From Nectonema munidae (Eukaryota; Nematomorpha; Nectonematoida; Nectonematidae), in the NCBI GenBank assembly GCA_030549495.1, contig JAUIRK010000934.1:310001-374000 (forward strand): DNA of 64,000 bases. Direction: 5' to 3'. Made by a program: the position numbers and the translations under genes. This document shows, piece by piece, positions 44,180-54,790 of this stretch; position 1 is the stretch's first letter; the number at the start of each line of letters is the position of its first letter. The notes under the pieces are model-generated. The model was not told the origin of the DNA and did not search any database. It saw nothing but the letters and a program-made list of their open reading frames with translations.

Positions 44180-46431
44180 TTCTAGGAAGATTGAGCCTTC
44201 AAAAGAACTTATTGTTCATATTGAGCAAATCTAAAAGAGAGAAAATCTTCCATCACCACACATTCACTTTTATTCCTTTGTATGAATTTGTCCTTTTGCA
44301 ATTCTATCTGATTTTTTTTTAAATATTTTAACATTATTCTCAGTCTAAATATTCTAAATTTTGGAAAAGGAATTAGCAATACAAATATTATAATTTTTAT
44401 TATTTCAACTAAATTATTAAATTTTCAACTTTAATTTAGCAATATCGTATTAATTAGACTTTTAACATTATTTCAAAAGCACATGAGAGTATTTGTTTAC
44501 AATTGCAAAAACACAAAATAGAATTGCAAAAAGACAAAATAGAACTAAAAATGGTATATAATGTATATATAACAGATAGAAGTTATGGAGAACTCCGAGA
44601 GAAAAAAACAGAAAATATAGCTATGATTCTGCAACAACCCCACTTACAGTAAATGCAAGAAATGCTGGATTAAAAGAATTCAAATCATAGAATGAAATTT
44701 TAAATTCGAAAATGATACAACATAATAAAATGTCAGAGTAAGCAGAAAACCGTTGAAAATATAGGAAATTAAAAATTCCCAACGTTTTTATGGGCCAACA
44801 AGTTTGGTATATAATTCGATCAAATTCATATAATATAAAAAAAATAGTCAAAAAATTGTTATTTCACCGCTTTAGCATTTAATTGTGTTGAAATTTGGGA
44901 AAGTCTTTTCAATTAAAATGGAGTTACACACACTTTTATAAAATTAAGCTTTAAATTACTGTTTTTTAAAAGTATTTTTTGTAAACCTTTTTATTCTTGG
45001 ATCAATCTTCTTCTTCGGATCAAAAAGTTCACATAAATATCTTTTTCTCATCGTCGTCATATGCCAACAAATACGACTTTTTATTAAGTTTGCCTTTATT
45101 AATTCGCGCTTAAATTTCCTTTACTTTTATACAACATCATACATACACACTCATTCACATGTGTAAGACAAAACGTGAACGTCACTCACGATCATGCTTC
45201 AAACCCCACATCAACCCAATTAATAGCGGACCTCTTTAATGAGTTCATAGCCAATTCCTCTCTAAATGCAGAAGACCTTACCCTCCTCAATGTCAATAAT
45301 CCAAAATATGAAGTAACTCTTGCACACTCCAACCAAACTGAACAACACCTTCACATACTCAACTAGGCCCCACATCAACATCTACATATGCACAAGTGAC
45401 GTTCCAACCCACCACTTGTTTATCCACTAACCTTCAGGATAAATAAACCTTCTCTACGTAAGCCATCCCTAAAGAGTAAGCTTACTCTGAAAATAGTCCC
45501 CCATATAAAAATACACTTACCATCTCTAACACACGATCCCCAAATAAGGCACCATTTACTTTAACTTTTCAAAACCGGAAGAGAAAGCACAAGCGCTTCA
45601 AACACTTAACAATAGCGAATCTAAATCCAAAGATTTACCTATTATCAATCAAACCCCAATTCATGCCCAGAACAAAAGCATACCCACCCATAAGCACAAC
45701 ACTTTCTTCGCTCTCTGCAACCATTTCTGATTCAACTTAAAAAATATTGCCACCTTAAATACGGTACGCCAAGCTGAAAATCTCTTCTAAACTCATAGGC
45801 GATCACCACATTTTCACTCTAACTCTAGCAAAGCCATTACATCGTCAATGCCAGAATTATGCTTTATTCTAATTATTTGTCCTTGCCAAGATATAGACTT
45901 CTCTTTGAAATTTATAAGTTGCTATCTATGGAATACTCAATATAGTATTCTTACCTTGTGTGATTCTCCTTGCTTTGCTAAAAAAAATTACTTTGTTCAT
46001 TTTTTTAATTAAAAAATGTGTTACTCTAATTACTTAGTGTATATTATAGCTTAATTTAAATATTTACTTATTTATTCATATATTTACTTAAAGCAAAATC
46101 CCCCTTTAGTCTACATACATTTACTTTGTCCAAGTTTGTTAACTTGATTTATCTTCTACTTTCAATATGGGATAAATTTGGATTTTTTAAAGAATATTTT
46201 TCGATTCTTTGAATACAGAGTTCAGCTTCTATTGAAGAAGAAAATAAATTTATTAGAATAGACAAAGAGTTATAAAATTTAAAATTTTTATTTAAAACGA
46301 CTTATATTTTGAAAAAGAAACTGATCCAAGGAATATTTACGTTACAAGCAAAAAATACTTGTCTATATAAATCGAGTAACGCACATCTCTTGTTAGGGTG
46401 ATTTTAAAAATCAATATAAAACTTAGTCGTG
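44180..46431. other. Intergenic; C-rich, G-poor stretch at 45120-45860
   Basis: AT-rich, except that 45120-45860 is strikingly C-rich and G-poor on the plus strand. A short frame there (45175-45366, with FIANSSLNAEDLTLLNVNN) vaguely resembles the ALxDFxxxxDLxLLN segment of jockey/I-type LINE endonucleases. That is too weak to annotate as a gene. Confidence 0.35.
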
Positions 46432-46437
46432 TTTATT
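46432..46437 (-). promoter_or_regulatory. Probable MED8 polyadenylation signal
   Basis: AATAAA on the minus strand about 90 nt downstream of the MED8 stop codon. Confidence 0.5.
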
Positions 46438-46524
46438 GGAATAAGATAAACATACAATTCACTAAAAAAAAGTTTTCACAAAAGAGAGCGATCCAAATGA
46501 AAAGGAAAGAGCATCATCATGAAA

Positions 46525-47214
46525 TCACATGTGAGACTGCATTTTGGAAGAAACATTTTTGGATTTGACTGAAGAGGACGAGTATTGATTTGGAGCGAGG
46601 CCCATGCCATAGTTGTAGGCACATAAGAGCGTTTTGTCATCGGGGGAAAGATAGGAAATGGAGGAGGCAGCGGAAATAGACTTATCGCGATTGCTCTCTA
46701 TGGCATCTCGTGAAGATTGCAAGAGATTGAGCGTCTGCGTACAAATCTTGTTCATGACATTGACAGCTTTGGTTGTAGCTTCTAGAGTCATGTTATTCGC
46801 CTTGTTGTGCATAACTTCATTTTTGGAACTGACTTCTGGATCTAGCAACGTTCTGAGGTAGTCAGGAGCTGATTCATGGGAAAAATTTTGCAGACGGCCA
46901 TTGGTTATCTTCATCAGTGCATCATCCGTTGACTCTAAGTGGACTCTAAGAGGTAAAATCACAAAGGAAGAAAGATTATCTGGCATCTTGGAATCTTTTA
47001 GACTTCGGTTGAGTGTGTCGAGTTGGCTGGCAATCAAAGCATAGCTGTCCAAAACAGATGTCCAATCGAGATTAGACACACCGCCTTGACTGCATACCGA
47101 CTCGTGAAATTTTATTCTGTTAATCAGACCAGCAACCGCATCTCTGAGTTGCTCCACTCTAGAAATGATCACTTCAAGGTTGTTCTGCATCAAAGACTTG
47201 TTATCGTTTTCCAT
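46525..47214 (-). CDS. MED8: MED8, Mediator complex subunit 8, single coding exon
   Basis: 229 residues, ATG at 47212-47214, TGA at 46525-46527. MED8 is a head-module subunit of Mediator, bridging transcription factors and RNA polymerase II in the nucleus. Diagnostic blocks: LDWTSVLDSYALIASQLDTL (human [20 protein letters not shown]), VILPLRVHLESTDDALMKIT, NGRLQNFSHESAPDYLRTL then LDPEV (human GRVPVFSHEVVPDHLRT..PDPEV), and YNYGMGLAPN near the end (human VAFGKGLSN). The N-terminal half is predicted coiled coil (LEVIISRVEQLRDAVAGLI). The Gln-rich tail of vertebrate MED8 is absent, as in other invertebrates. A ttttttcatatcag just before the ATG looks like a splice acceptor, so a 5' UTR intron is likely. 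No frame damage. Confidence 0.93.
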   Translation of the reverse strand: MENDNKSLMQNNLEVIISRVEQLRDAVAGLINRIKFHESVCSQGGVSNLDWTSVLDSYALIASQLDTLNRSLKDSKMPDNLSSFVILPLRVHLESTDDALMKITNGRLQNFSHESAPDYLRTLLDPEVSSKNEVMHNKANNMTLEATTKAVNVMNKICTQTLNLLQSSRDAIESNRDKSISAASSISYLSPDDKTLLCAYNYGMGLAPNQYSSSSVKSKNVSSKMQSHM

Positions 47215-48661
47215 CCTGATATGAAAAAATGTTAAATATGTCTGGGTGAAGAAAATTGGAACTTGTCAAGTGAAATTAAAAATGGCGTTGAACTTCATAT
47301 TATCTATATTGTACAACAGGCGGTTTAGTGATATTTTGTAAAAGTTCATTCTTTTGTAACTAAAAAAATAACTAACTAGCTTGCATTAACCCTAGCCCTC
47401 AAATCCTTTTTCATAGGGTAATATTTAATCCTATCTTTTACTTTTATGATAATGTTAAAATTCTTACTCCTCTTTGGCATTGAAGAATTTGTAAATAAAT
47501 TTCTTTCCTTCTACTAGCAAGATAACTAACCAACAAAGAAAAGGCAAAAAGTTTTCATTTATAAAAATAATATTCTGTGAATTTATTTTTATTGAAAAAA
47601 AGTTGCCTATAAAATTATTATTTTCTAAATAAATTTTTTATTAAATTTATACAAATCGTTTATATTGAAAGCGAGGAAGAAATTGATAAATAAATTTTTT
47701 ATTACAAGAATAGAAGTTAGTTACAAAATTGCACGCTAAATAATACAAAATGCCATTTTAAGCCGAGAAGTTCCTCAGTATGATACTAGGCATGTACCGA
47801 ATGGTTATTTCGCAGACAAACTGATGTTGTCTAATTCTCCTGGCAGGATTCTGATATTTGTTAAAGATTCCGACCTGAGCAATAATGCGCAATGGTGGGC
47901 GATGAAAAAGAGGATTACTACTCTACTACTGGAGGATAAATTGTAATTTTCAATCAATTCATTATTTATATACAAGGATATACAACTAAAGAAGAGAAAA
48001 TTTAAGTAGAACTTTTTTTAGTTAGAACGATCTCTCAAAGTATAAAAACTTCATTGTAAAAAATTTTGAAAAAGAAACAACACAATAGTAAATGCAGCAA
48101 ACATGAAGTGAAGGGAAAATAGAAAAAAAAACTTATAACACAATCAAAATAAAAAGTGACCACAATCCAAATTTAATGAACACATCAATACGTTATGCGG
48201 GAGATAGAAAATGAGTAACGAAAAAAGCTTAGTAACCGAGCTTTTGAGCTAGAAAGAAGTATTTCAATAATTGCAATGTTTTCAAACTTTAAATATTTTT
48301 GAGGATTCATGTCAAATTTAATAAAATTTTGTGAATTAAGATAATTCAATTTTTACATCGATGGTTCACACGCATTTTGGAAAATTCCTGAGATAAAATC
48401 TGAAATTTGTGGTACTATAATACATAGTTCCAACATATGGAAGAATTAAAACTCGTTTGTACTGCTTTGAGATCAGACTGACTTTCAAGTTAAATCGACT
48501 TGAATTTATCTATTTTGAGATGAATCCATTAAAATCTTTCATTTTAAGAATCAGTCAGTATATTAGTTGCTATATATATAATAGGTTGTTAAGTAACTAG
48601 AATAATCAATAGTTATGCTGAAGGTAAAATGATGGTTTATATAAAAAAAATATATAAATTA
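47215..48661. other. Intergenic, no gene seen
   Basis: AT-rich sequence upstream of MED8; promoter and 5' UTR exon presumably lie here but no motif can be defended. Confidence 0.4.
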
Positions 48662-48782
48662 TAGGTCAGGCTGAAAAGCGCACTTAATTACGATTTTTTA
48701 CGTGTAATATCAATAAATATGGTGATTATACATCATGCTATTTTCCCCATTTTTAAAAAGTGCATGTTTTAGCCTGGCCCTA
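48662..48782. repeat. Small inverted-repeat element (MITE-like)
   Basis: About 120 bp. TAGGTCAGGCTGAAAAGCGC on the left is imperfectly inverted by GCATGTTTTAGCCTGGCCCTA on the right. A TA-rich flank would suit a mariner-type MITE, but the target duplication is not certain. Confidence 0.5.
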
Positions 48783-51700
48783 CAGAAAAAACAAAACGGA
48801 AAAACCTAAACTATTAAAACTAGTAGCTGAAAAATGACACATCAGTGTATATAGAAAATCAACCCTCTAATAGAACGCATTAAACAACAGAAATGATTTT
48901 TGCCTTACTTTTAAACTACATACTATATCTTAAATAAAAATAAGAAGTACAAAAATTATTACGGTAAAATTTTTTAAAATTTAAATATTATAATTTCTCC
49001 ATCTCATAGAAGGAACAAAAAATGTTCAAATATCCAAAAAAAAGAAAAAATGAAAGCATATGCTAACATTTATCCATATTCAAGGAGAACATTTATTGAA
49101 ACACCACTGAGAAATAAAATTTAATAAAATATTTAAATATTTTATAGAAGAGCGAGAAATATCAGATCCAAATAAAAATTAGAATATACTTGTCATTTAA
49201 GGTGATATTTCTGCTCTATTCGAGCATCAAAACTTTGCATATAGTTCAAGACAACCGATAAATTTGCGTCATTTCTATAACATATGAGTCTAGATTTTCC
49301 TTTTTTTTAATTAATATTGTAATATGTTTTTGTTTTTAAGATTTGGCAGCTTTGGAGATCGATACACTGACCTATAAATGTTAAGCTAAGAGGTAGACTC
49401 TAACAACCATTGAGACTCATATCTGAAATATATAAAGAATAGAGAAAATAAATTATTCATAATTATATTTTTATAACAATAATTATTATATTAAAGAACG
49501 AATAAGTATAATATGTTTTAATAAGAGTGTTAATTATTTCGTACAATAGTTTTAAGGGGTGAGATAGGGTGTCTAGATATCTGGCTCGGATAAATTATAA
49601 TCTTGACTTCGATTTCAGCATTAAACCTTGTTTAATTTTTTTTTTTTTATTAATTCTTTTTTAAAAAATATTTTAAGTTTATAATATTTTAATATCTACC
49701 AAGAAGTCGAGTCTTGGGGATCCAACAAATTCTTTAAGTTATCCGAAGTTGGAGTTAAGCGAATAATCAGTATCATATATTTTCTTGAATGAATAGCAGT
49801 TCTGTGATACTTCCAGGTACAAATTTAAGGGAGCAAAACCTCAAAAAAAAAAATTGAATGCATTTTATTTTATAAAAAAAATAATGAAAATATACATACA
49901 AAAATACGATAATTTACCTTGAAAAGGGCATAAAATTTTGTGCCTACACGTTTAAAGATAAGAATAAAATATGGTACAATAATTTAAAGCAATTTACAGG
50001 GCTGCAAATATCTTAGTGCTGAAAATGTTCAACAACGAAATAAATGAAAGCATGCGTAATTCACACTTTTATTGATTTTTTATAAAAACTTTGTATTCAA
50101 AGCATCTGAAATATATTGCAACATGATGAAGTGCAATTCACAGATAGCATTGAAATTTTTATCCAGAATAATTGAAGTTCTAAATTGATATCAGAAAAAG
50201 AATGAATTACTTCGATTTAAACGAAAATTCCACCTATCTGATTTTGAGTTAAACGAAAATTTAGCATGTGTAGATATGGCTGAGACAGGTACAGCGACTC
50301 GAGTTATCAAGAGCTTACTACTAGATGTATATCTATAAATTATTATCCTAGGATAAATTCAAAATGATATCTAAATATAAAAACTTTCATTTTATTAAAT
50401 TGTCAATTTTTATAAATATTATTATAATATAGATACAATATAATAATTTTTTTCCTAAGAGAAATCCTCTTTTTACTAAATTCGAATAAATTTTGATAAA
50501 ATTTCAAAAACCAGCCAGATAAATTAATAGTAAGAAAATTTTCTCAAGGTTATTAAAAATCATTGGCCTTAAAATTTCCTAAATATCTGCCAACGCAAAA
50601 AATTATTTTTTTAGGATTTTTCTTGACAAAAATATTGCCACCTTTGGATATATACTTCGAAGAATATTTTTTTTATTTTCACCATCATTTGTTGGAAAGA
50701 ATATTCTTTTAAAGATTTTCATTTAAATTTGTGCAGAAAAATTAATTTTTTTAACCTTTTACCCTTCAAAGTTATCATTTCTCAACTTAATAAAAAGAAT
50801 CAAGTTTTTTATGTTGACTTTTTCACGAAAATGATTTCTGTTAAGGTACCAAATTTTAAAACTTTAACAAAAAATTTGATTTTCAGAAGAATTTTTGAAA
50901 ATGGATTTCAAAATTTTAAAAATAATAAGTCCACTTTTCCGTATTAAGCCATTATCAAATTTATGTAAAAATGAGTTTTGAACAATTTTTAATACACTTT
51001 CAAAAGAATTTTCCTTTTCAAACGATGCCTATCGTTAAGACAGTTTACTTCATTGATGTATAAAATGTTTTTAGAATACAAAAATAAATATTCTGTAAAA
51101 TTTAGTTATCTGTTGCGGGTATTATTAAAAATCTTACAATTAAAAATCCAAGCTGATCATTTTTGCCTAAACTTAATTCAAAGGTTTTCAAATAAAATTT
51201 GTTAATAATGTTGTATATGATTGGGTACTTTGGTCGACACTTTAAAATTTCTTCATAAGGGCAGAATCTTTCATTAGGGCCGGAGACACTTTTATATTTT
51301 TTGAACAGCTGGTTAAGTTTAACAATTTTTAAGATAAAATACAAACTTTCTAATAAAGTTTTCTAATTAAAAACATGCTCGATCTAAATAAAAATGGCTT
51401 TCCTTATAGATTTATTGAAATAATGAAAATTTTAAAATAAAAACGAATAATAGTACACTAAATAATTGTGTAAGAGAACACAAAAAAATAAAAATTGAAG
51501 AGTTTTCAGAACTTCGAAGACTTTTACAGAGTTCTTAATATACTAAACACAATTCATCTTGATAAATAAAAATCTGAAAAAAAATTAAAGCGATTCATGA
51601 AATTGATGAAAAAATTAATCATAAGTTCCATACCTAAATACTTTTTAACTTTCTACATTCATCGATTTCTTGTTACTTTCAATATTAAAAACTTTTTATC

Positions 51701-51918
51701 TTACCGGAATAAATGAATATAGGAATATTGAGCTAGAAAAAAATTTAAAAAGTGAAATCAGATAATTTTCTATATTTCTTATCATTTTTATTCATTTTTC
51801 ACAAAATTTTGACTACACTGAAATAAGAAAGAGATATTGTATAAAACTGTTTTTAGATAAAATACTTTCAGAATAATTATTCATCATTAATTTTGTTAAA
51901 AGTTAATTAAGGTAACAA
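48783..51918. other. Intergenic, no gene seen
   Basis: Very AT-rich sequence with no frame of credible homology on either strand. Confidence 0.45.
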
Positions 51919-52072
51919 AGGGCTGGTGGGCTGATAGGTAGAGGCGTCGCCTACGGATCCAAAGCCTTTGGGTTCGAATCAGGACGATGCCATCGACTTA
52001 TCATAAAAGTTCATCAGTGCAGATATGGAAGTTTCTACTTCCCTTGCATGAAACACCCTGTCAAAAAAAAAA
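51919..52072 (+). repeat. tRNA-derived SINE, plus strand, A-tailed
   Basis: tRNA-like head GGGCTGGTGGGCTGATAGGT with A-box-like GATAGGTAGAGGCGTCGCC and B box GGTTCGAATC at 51971-51980. A body ending GAAACACCCTGTC and a run of about 10 A follow at 52063-52072. Some anticodon-arm pairing can be drawn, but the 3' acceptor does not close, so it is not called as a tRNA gene. Confidence 0.65.
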
Positions 52073-52796
52073 TACAAATATGGTAAAACAAGTTTTGAGA
52101 GTTGATTTTGAAATTACTCGAGCTTGATTTATTATAAAATCTTAAAAAAATATTTAATATGAACTTATAATAAAGAATTAAGGAAAAAAGTTAAATTTCT
52201 TACAGATAAAACAGAGATCAGCCTTGAAAAAAGTTTACAGAAAAGCAAAGATTGACCTTCAAAAAAATTTGAATAAACTTATGAAAAAAATAAGTAAAAA
52301 ATTTAAGTTCCTTACACAGAAAGCAAAAGTCAACTTTAAAAAATAAATTAAGTAAAAATATTAATCTTACAGATAAAGCAAAGATCAGCCTTGAAAAAAG
52401 TTTATTATAATAGGGGATGAACTTATAAAAAAGTTTACAGAAAAGAAAACATTGACCTTCAAAAAAAAGTTGAGTGAACTTATGAAAAAAAAAAAATAAA
52501 AAATGTAAGTTCCTTAAACAGAAAGCAAAAGTCAACCTAAAAAAATTTTTAACGTAATTATAAGGAAATATAAGTAAAAATAAAGTTTGTTACAGATAGA
52601 GAAAAGATCAACCTTTAAAAAGAACTTATAAAAAAGAATTAAAGAAAAAAATTTAATTTCTTACAGATCAAAGATGAGCCATGAAAAAAGTTTAATATAA
52701 TAGGGGATGATAAAAAAGTTTATATATGAGTTTAGTTTGTAAGTTGGTTTCATGCGCCACCGTACATAAGCCACCTATGCTGGTTTACAGGCAACC

Positions 52797-52959
52797 TTTT
52801 GATAACCCAAACTGACACAGCTGAAATCAACATTTATGTCTTCTACATCCCAAGTGAAATTTAAAGTTATTGCAATTTATATATTTTTTTCATTAATTTA
52901 TCTTATTTTTTCTTGTGTTTACTTGAATAAATTTCTTCTTCTTCTTCTTCTTCTTCTTC
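52797..52959 (+). mobile_element. Retroposon copy 1 with (TTC)9 tail, inside the 588-bp repeat
   Basis: 163-bp insert between two copies of a 21-bp target duplication beginning TATGCTGG (52776-52796) or TATCCTGG (52960-52980). It starts TTTTGATAACCCAAACTGAC and ends ACTTGAATAAATTTC followed by nine TTC units. Length, variable simple-repeat tail and long target duplication mark LINE-mediated retroposition (SINE or truncated LINE). The unit at 54538-54558 shows the empty site. Confidence 0.85.
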
Positions 52960-53568
52960 TATCCTGGTTTACAGGCAACCGCTTAAAAAAAAAAGTTTAC
53001 AGAAAAGCAAAGATTGACATTCAAAAAAATTTGAATGAACTTATGAAAAAAATAAGTAAAAAATTTAAGTTCCTTACACAGAAAGCAAAAGTCAACTTTA
53101 AAAAATAAATTAAGTAAAAATATTAATCTTACAGATAAAGCAAAGATCAGCCTTGAAAAAAGTTTATTATAATAGGAGATGAACTTATAAAAAAGTTTAC
53201 AGAAAAGCAAACATTGACCTTCAAAAAAAAGTTGAGTGAACTTATGAAAAAAAATAAATAAAAAATGTAAGTTCCTTAAACAGAAAGCAAAAGTCAACCT
53301 AAAAAAATTTTTAACGTAATTATAAGGAAATATAAGTAAAAATAAAGTTTGTTACAGATAGAGCAAAGATCAACCTTTAAAAATGTTTAATATGAACTTA
53401 TAAAAAAGAATTAAAGAAAAAAATTTAATTTCTTACAGATCAAAGATGAGCCATGAAAAAAGTTTAATATAATAGGGGATGATAAAAAAGTTTATATATG
53501 AGTTTAGTTTGTAAGTTGGTTTCATGCGCGACCGTACATAAGCCACTTATGCTGGTTTACAGGCAACC

Positions 53569-53950
53569 TTTTGATAACCCAAACTGACACAGCTGAAATC
53601 AACATTTATGTCTTCTACATCCCAAGTGAAATTTAAAGTTATTGCAATTTTTATATTTTTTTCATTCATTTATCTTATTTTTTCTTGTGTTTACTTGAAT
53701 AAATTTCTTCTTCTTCTTCTTCTTCTTCTTCTTCTTCTTCTTCTTCTTCTTCTTCTTCTTCTTCTTCTTCTTCTTCTTCTTCTTCTTCTTCTTCTTCTTC
53801 TTCTTCTTCTTCTTCTTCTTCTTCTTCTTCTTCTTCTTCTTCTTCTTCTTCTTCTTCTTCTTCTTCTTCTTCTTCTTCTTCTTCTTCTTCTTCTTCTTCT
53901 TCTTCTTCTTCTTCTTCTTCTTCTTCTTCTTCTTCTTCTTCTTCTTCTTC
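53569..53950 (+). mobile_element. Retroposon copy 2 with (TTC)82 tail
   Basis: Same insert as 52797-52959 at the same point of the next repeat unit, with target duplications 53548-53568 and 53951-53971. It was therefore copied by tandem duplication and not inserted again. The tail is expanded to 82 perfect TTC units. Confidence 0.88.
53705..53950. repeat. (TTC)82 microsatellite
   Basis: 246 bp of uninterrupted TTC (GAA on the minus strand). Poly-Leu and poly-Arg frames across it are artefacts of the repeat. Confidence 0.97.
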
Positions 53951-54790
53951 TATGCTGGTTTACAGGCAACCGCTTAAAAAAAAAAGTTTACAGAAAAGCA
54001 AAGATTGACCTTCAAAAAAATTTGAATGAACTTATGAAAAAAATAAGTAAAAAATTTAAGTTCCTTACACAGAAAGCAAAAGTCAACTTTAAAAAATAAA
54101 TTAAGTAAAAATATTAATCTTACAGATAAGGGCAAAGATCAGCCTTGAAAAAAGTTTATTATAATAGGGGATGAACTTTTAAAAAAGTTTACAGAAAAGC
54201 AAACATTGACCTTCAAAAAAAGTTGAGTGAACTTATGAAAAAAAATAAATAAAAAATGTATGTTCCTTACACAGAAAGCAAAAGTCAATCTAAAAAATTT
54301 TTTAACGTAATTATAAGGAAATATAAGTAAAAATAAAGTTTGTTACAGAGAGAGCAAAGATCAACCTTTAAAAATGTTTAATATGAACTTATAAAAAAGA
54401 ATTAAAGAAAAAATTCAATTTCTTACAGATCAAAGATCAGCCATGAAAAAAGTTTAATATAATAGGGGATGATAAAAAAGTTTATATATGAGTTTAGTTT
54501 ATAAGTTCGTTTCATGCGCCACCGTACATAAGCCACCTATGCTGGTTTACAGGCAACCGCTTAAAAAAAAAAGTTTACAGAAAAGAGATTGACCTTCAAA
54601 AAAATATGAATGAACTTATGAAAAAAATAAGTAAAAATTTAAGTTCCTTACACAGAAAGCAAAAGTCAACCTTAAAAAATAAATTAAGTAAAAATATTAA
54701 TCTTACAGATAAAGCAAAGATCAGCCTTCAAAAAAGTTTAATAACTTATAAAATAAATTAAGTAAAAATATTAAGGCCAACCTTCAAAAA

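Larger units (their letters stand above)
52196..54790. repeat. Tandem array of a 588-bp repeat, four partial or complete units
   Basis: Units share blocks such as AAAGTTTACAGAAAAGCAAA, GTTCCTTACACAGAAAGCAA, TAATAGGGGATGAACTTA and CGTACATAAGCCACCTATGC. Complete periods run 52981-53568 and 53972-54558, each about 588 bp without the inserted retroposon; partial units lie at both ends. Within a unit, shorter AAAGTCAACCT-type blocks recur, so it is itself built of decayed subrepeats. Lys-rich frames in it are not genes. Confidence 0.9.

Noticed and set aside
51919-52000. Possible tRNA gene.
   Set aside because: A and B boxes are present but the acceptor stem does not close and a SINE body with an A tail follows.
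52218-53297. Paired Phe/Leu-rich minus frames and Lys-rich plus frames in the 52-54 kb array.
   Set aside because: They recur because the DNA is tandemly repeated, and they drift freely between units; no selection on reading frame is apparent.
53608-54099. Poly-Leu frame (plus) and poly-Arg frame (minus).
   Set aside because: Products of the TTC/GAA microsatellite.
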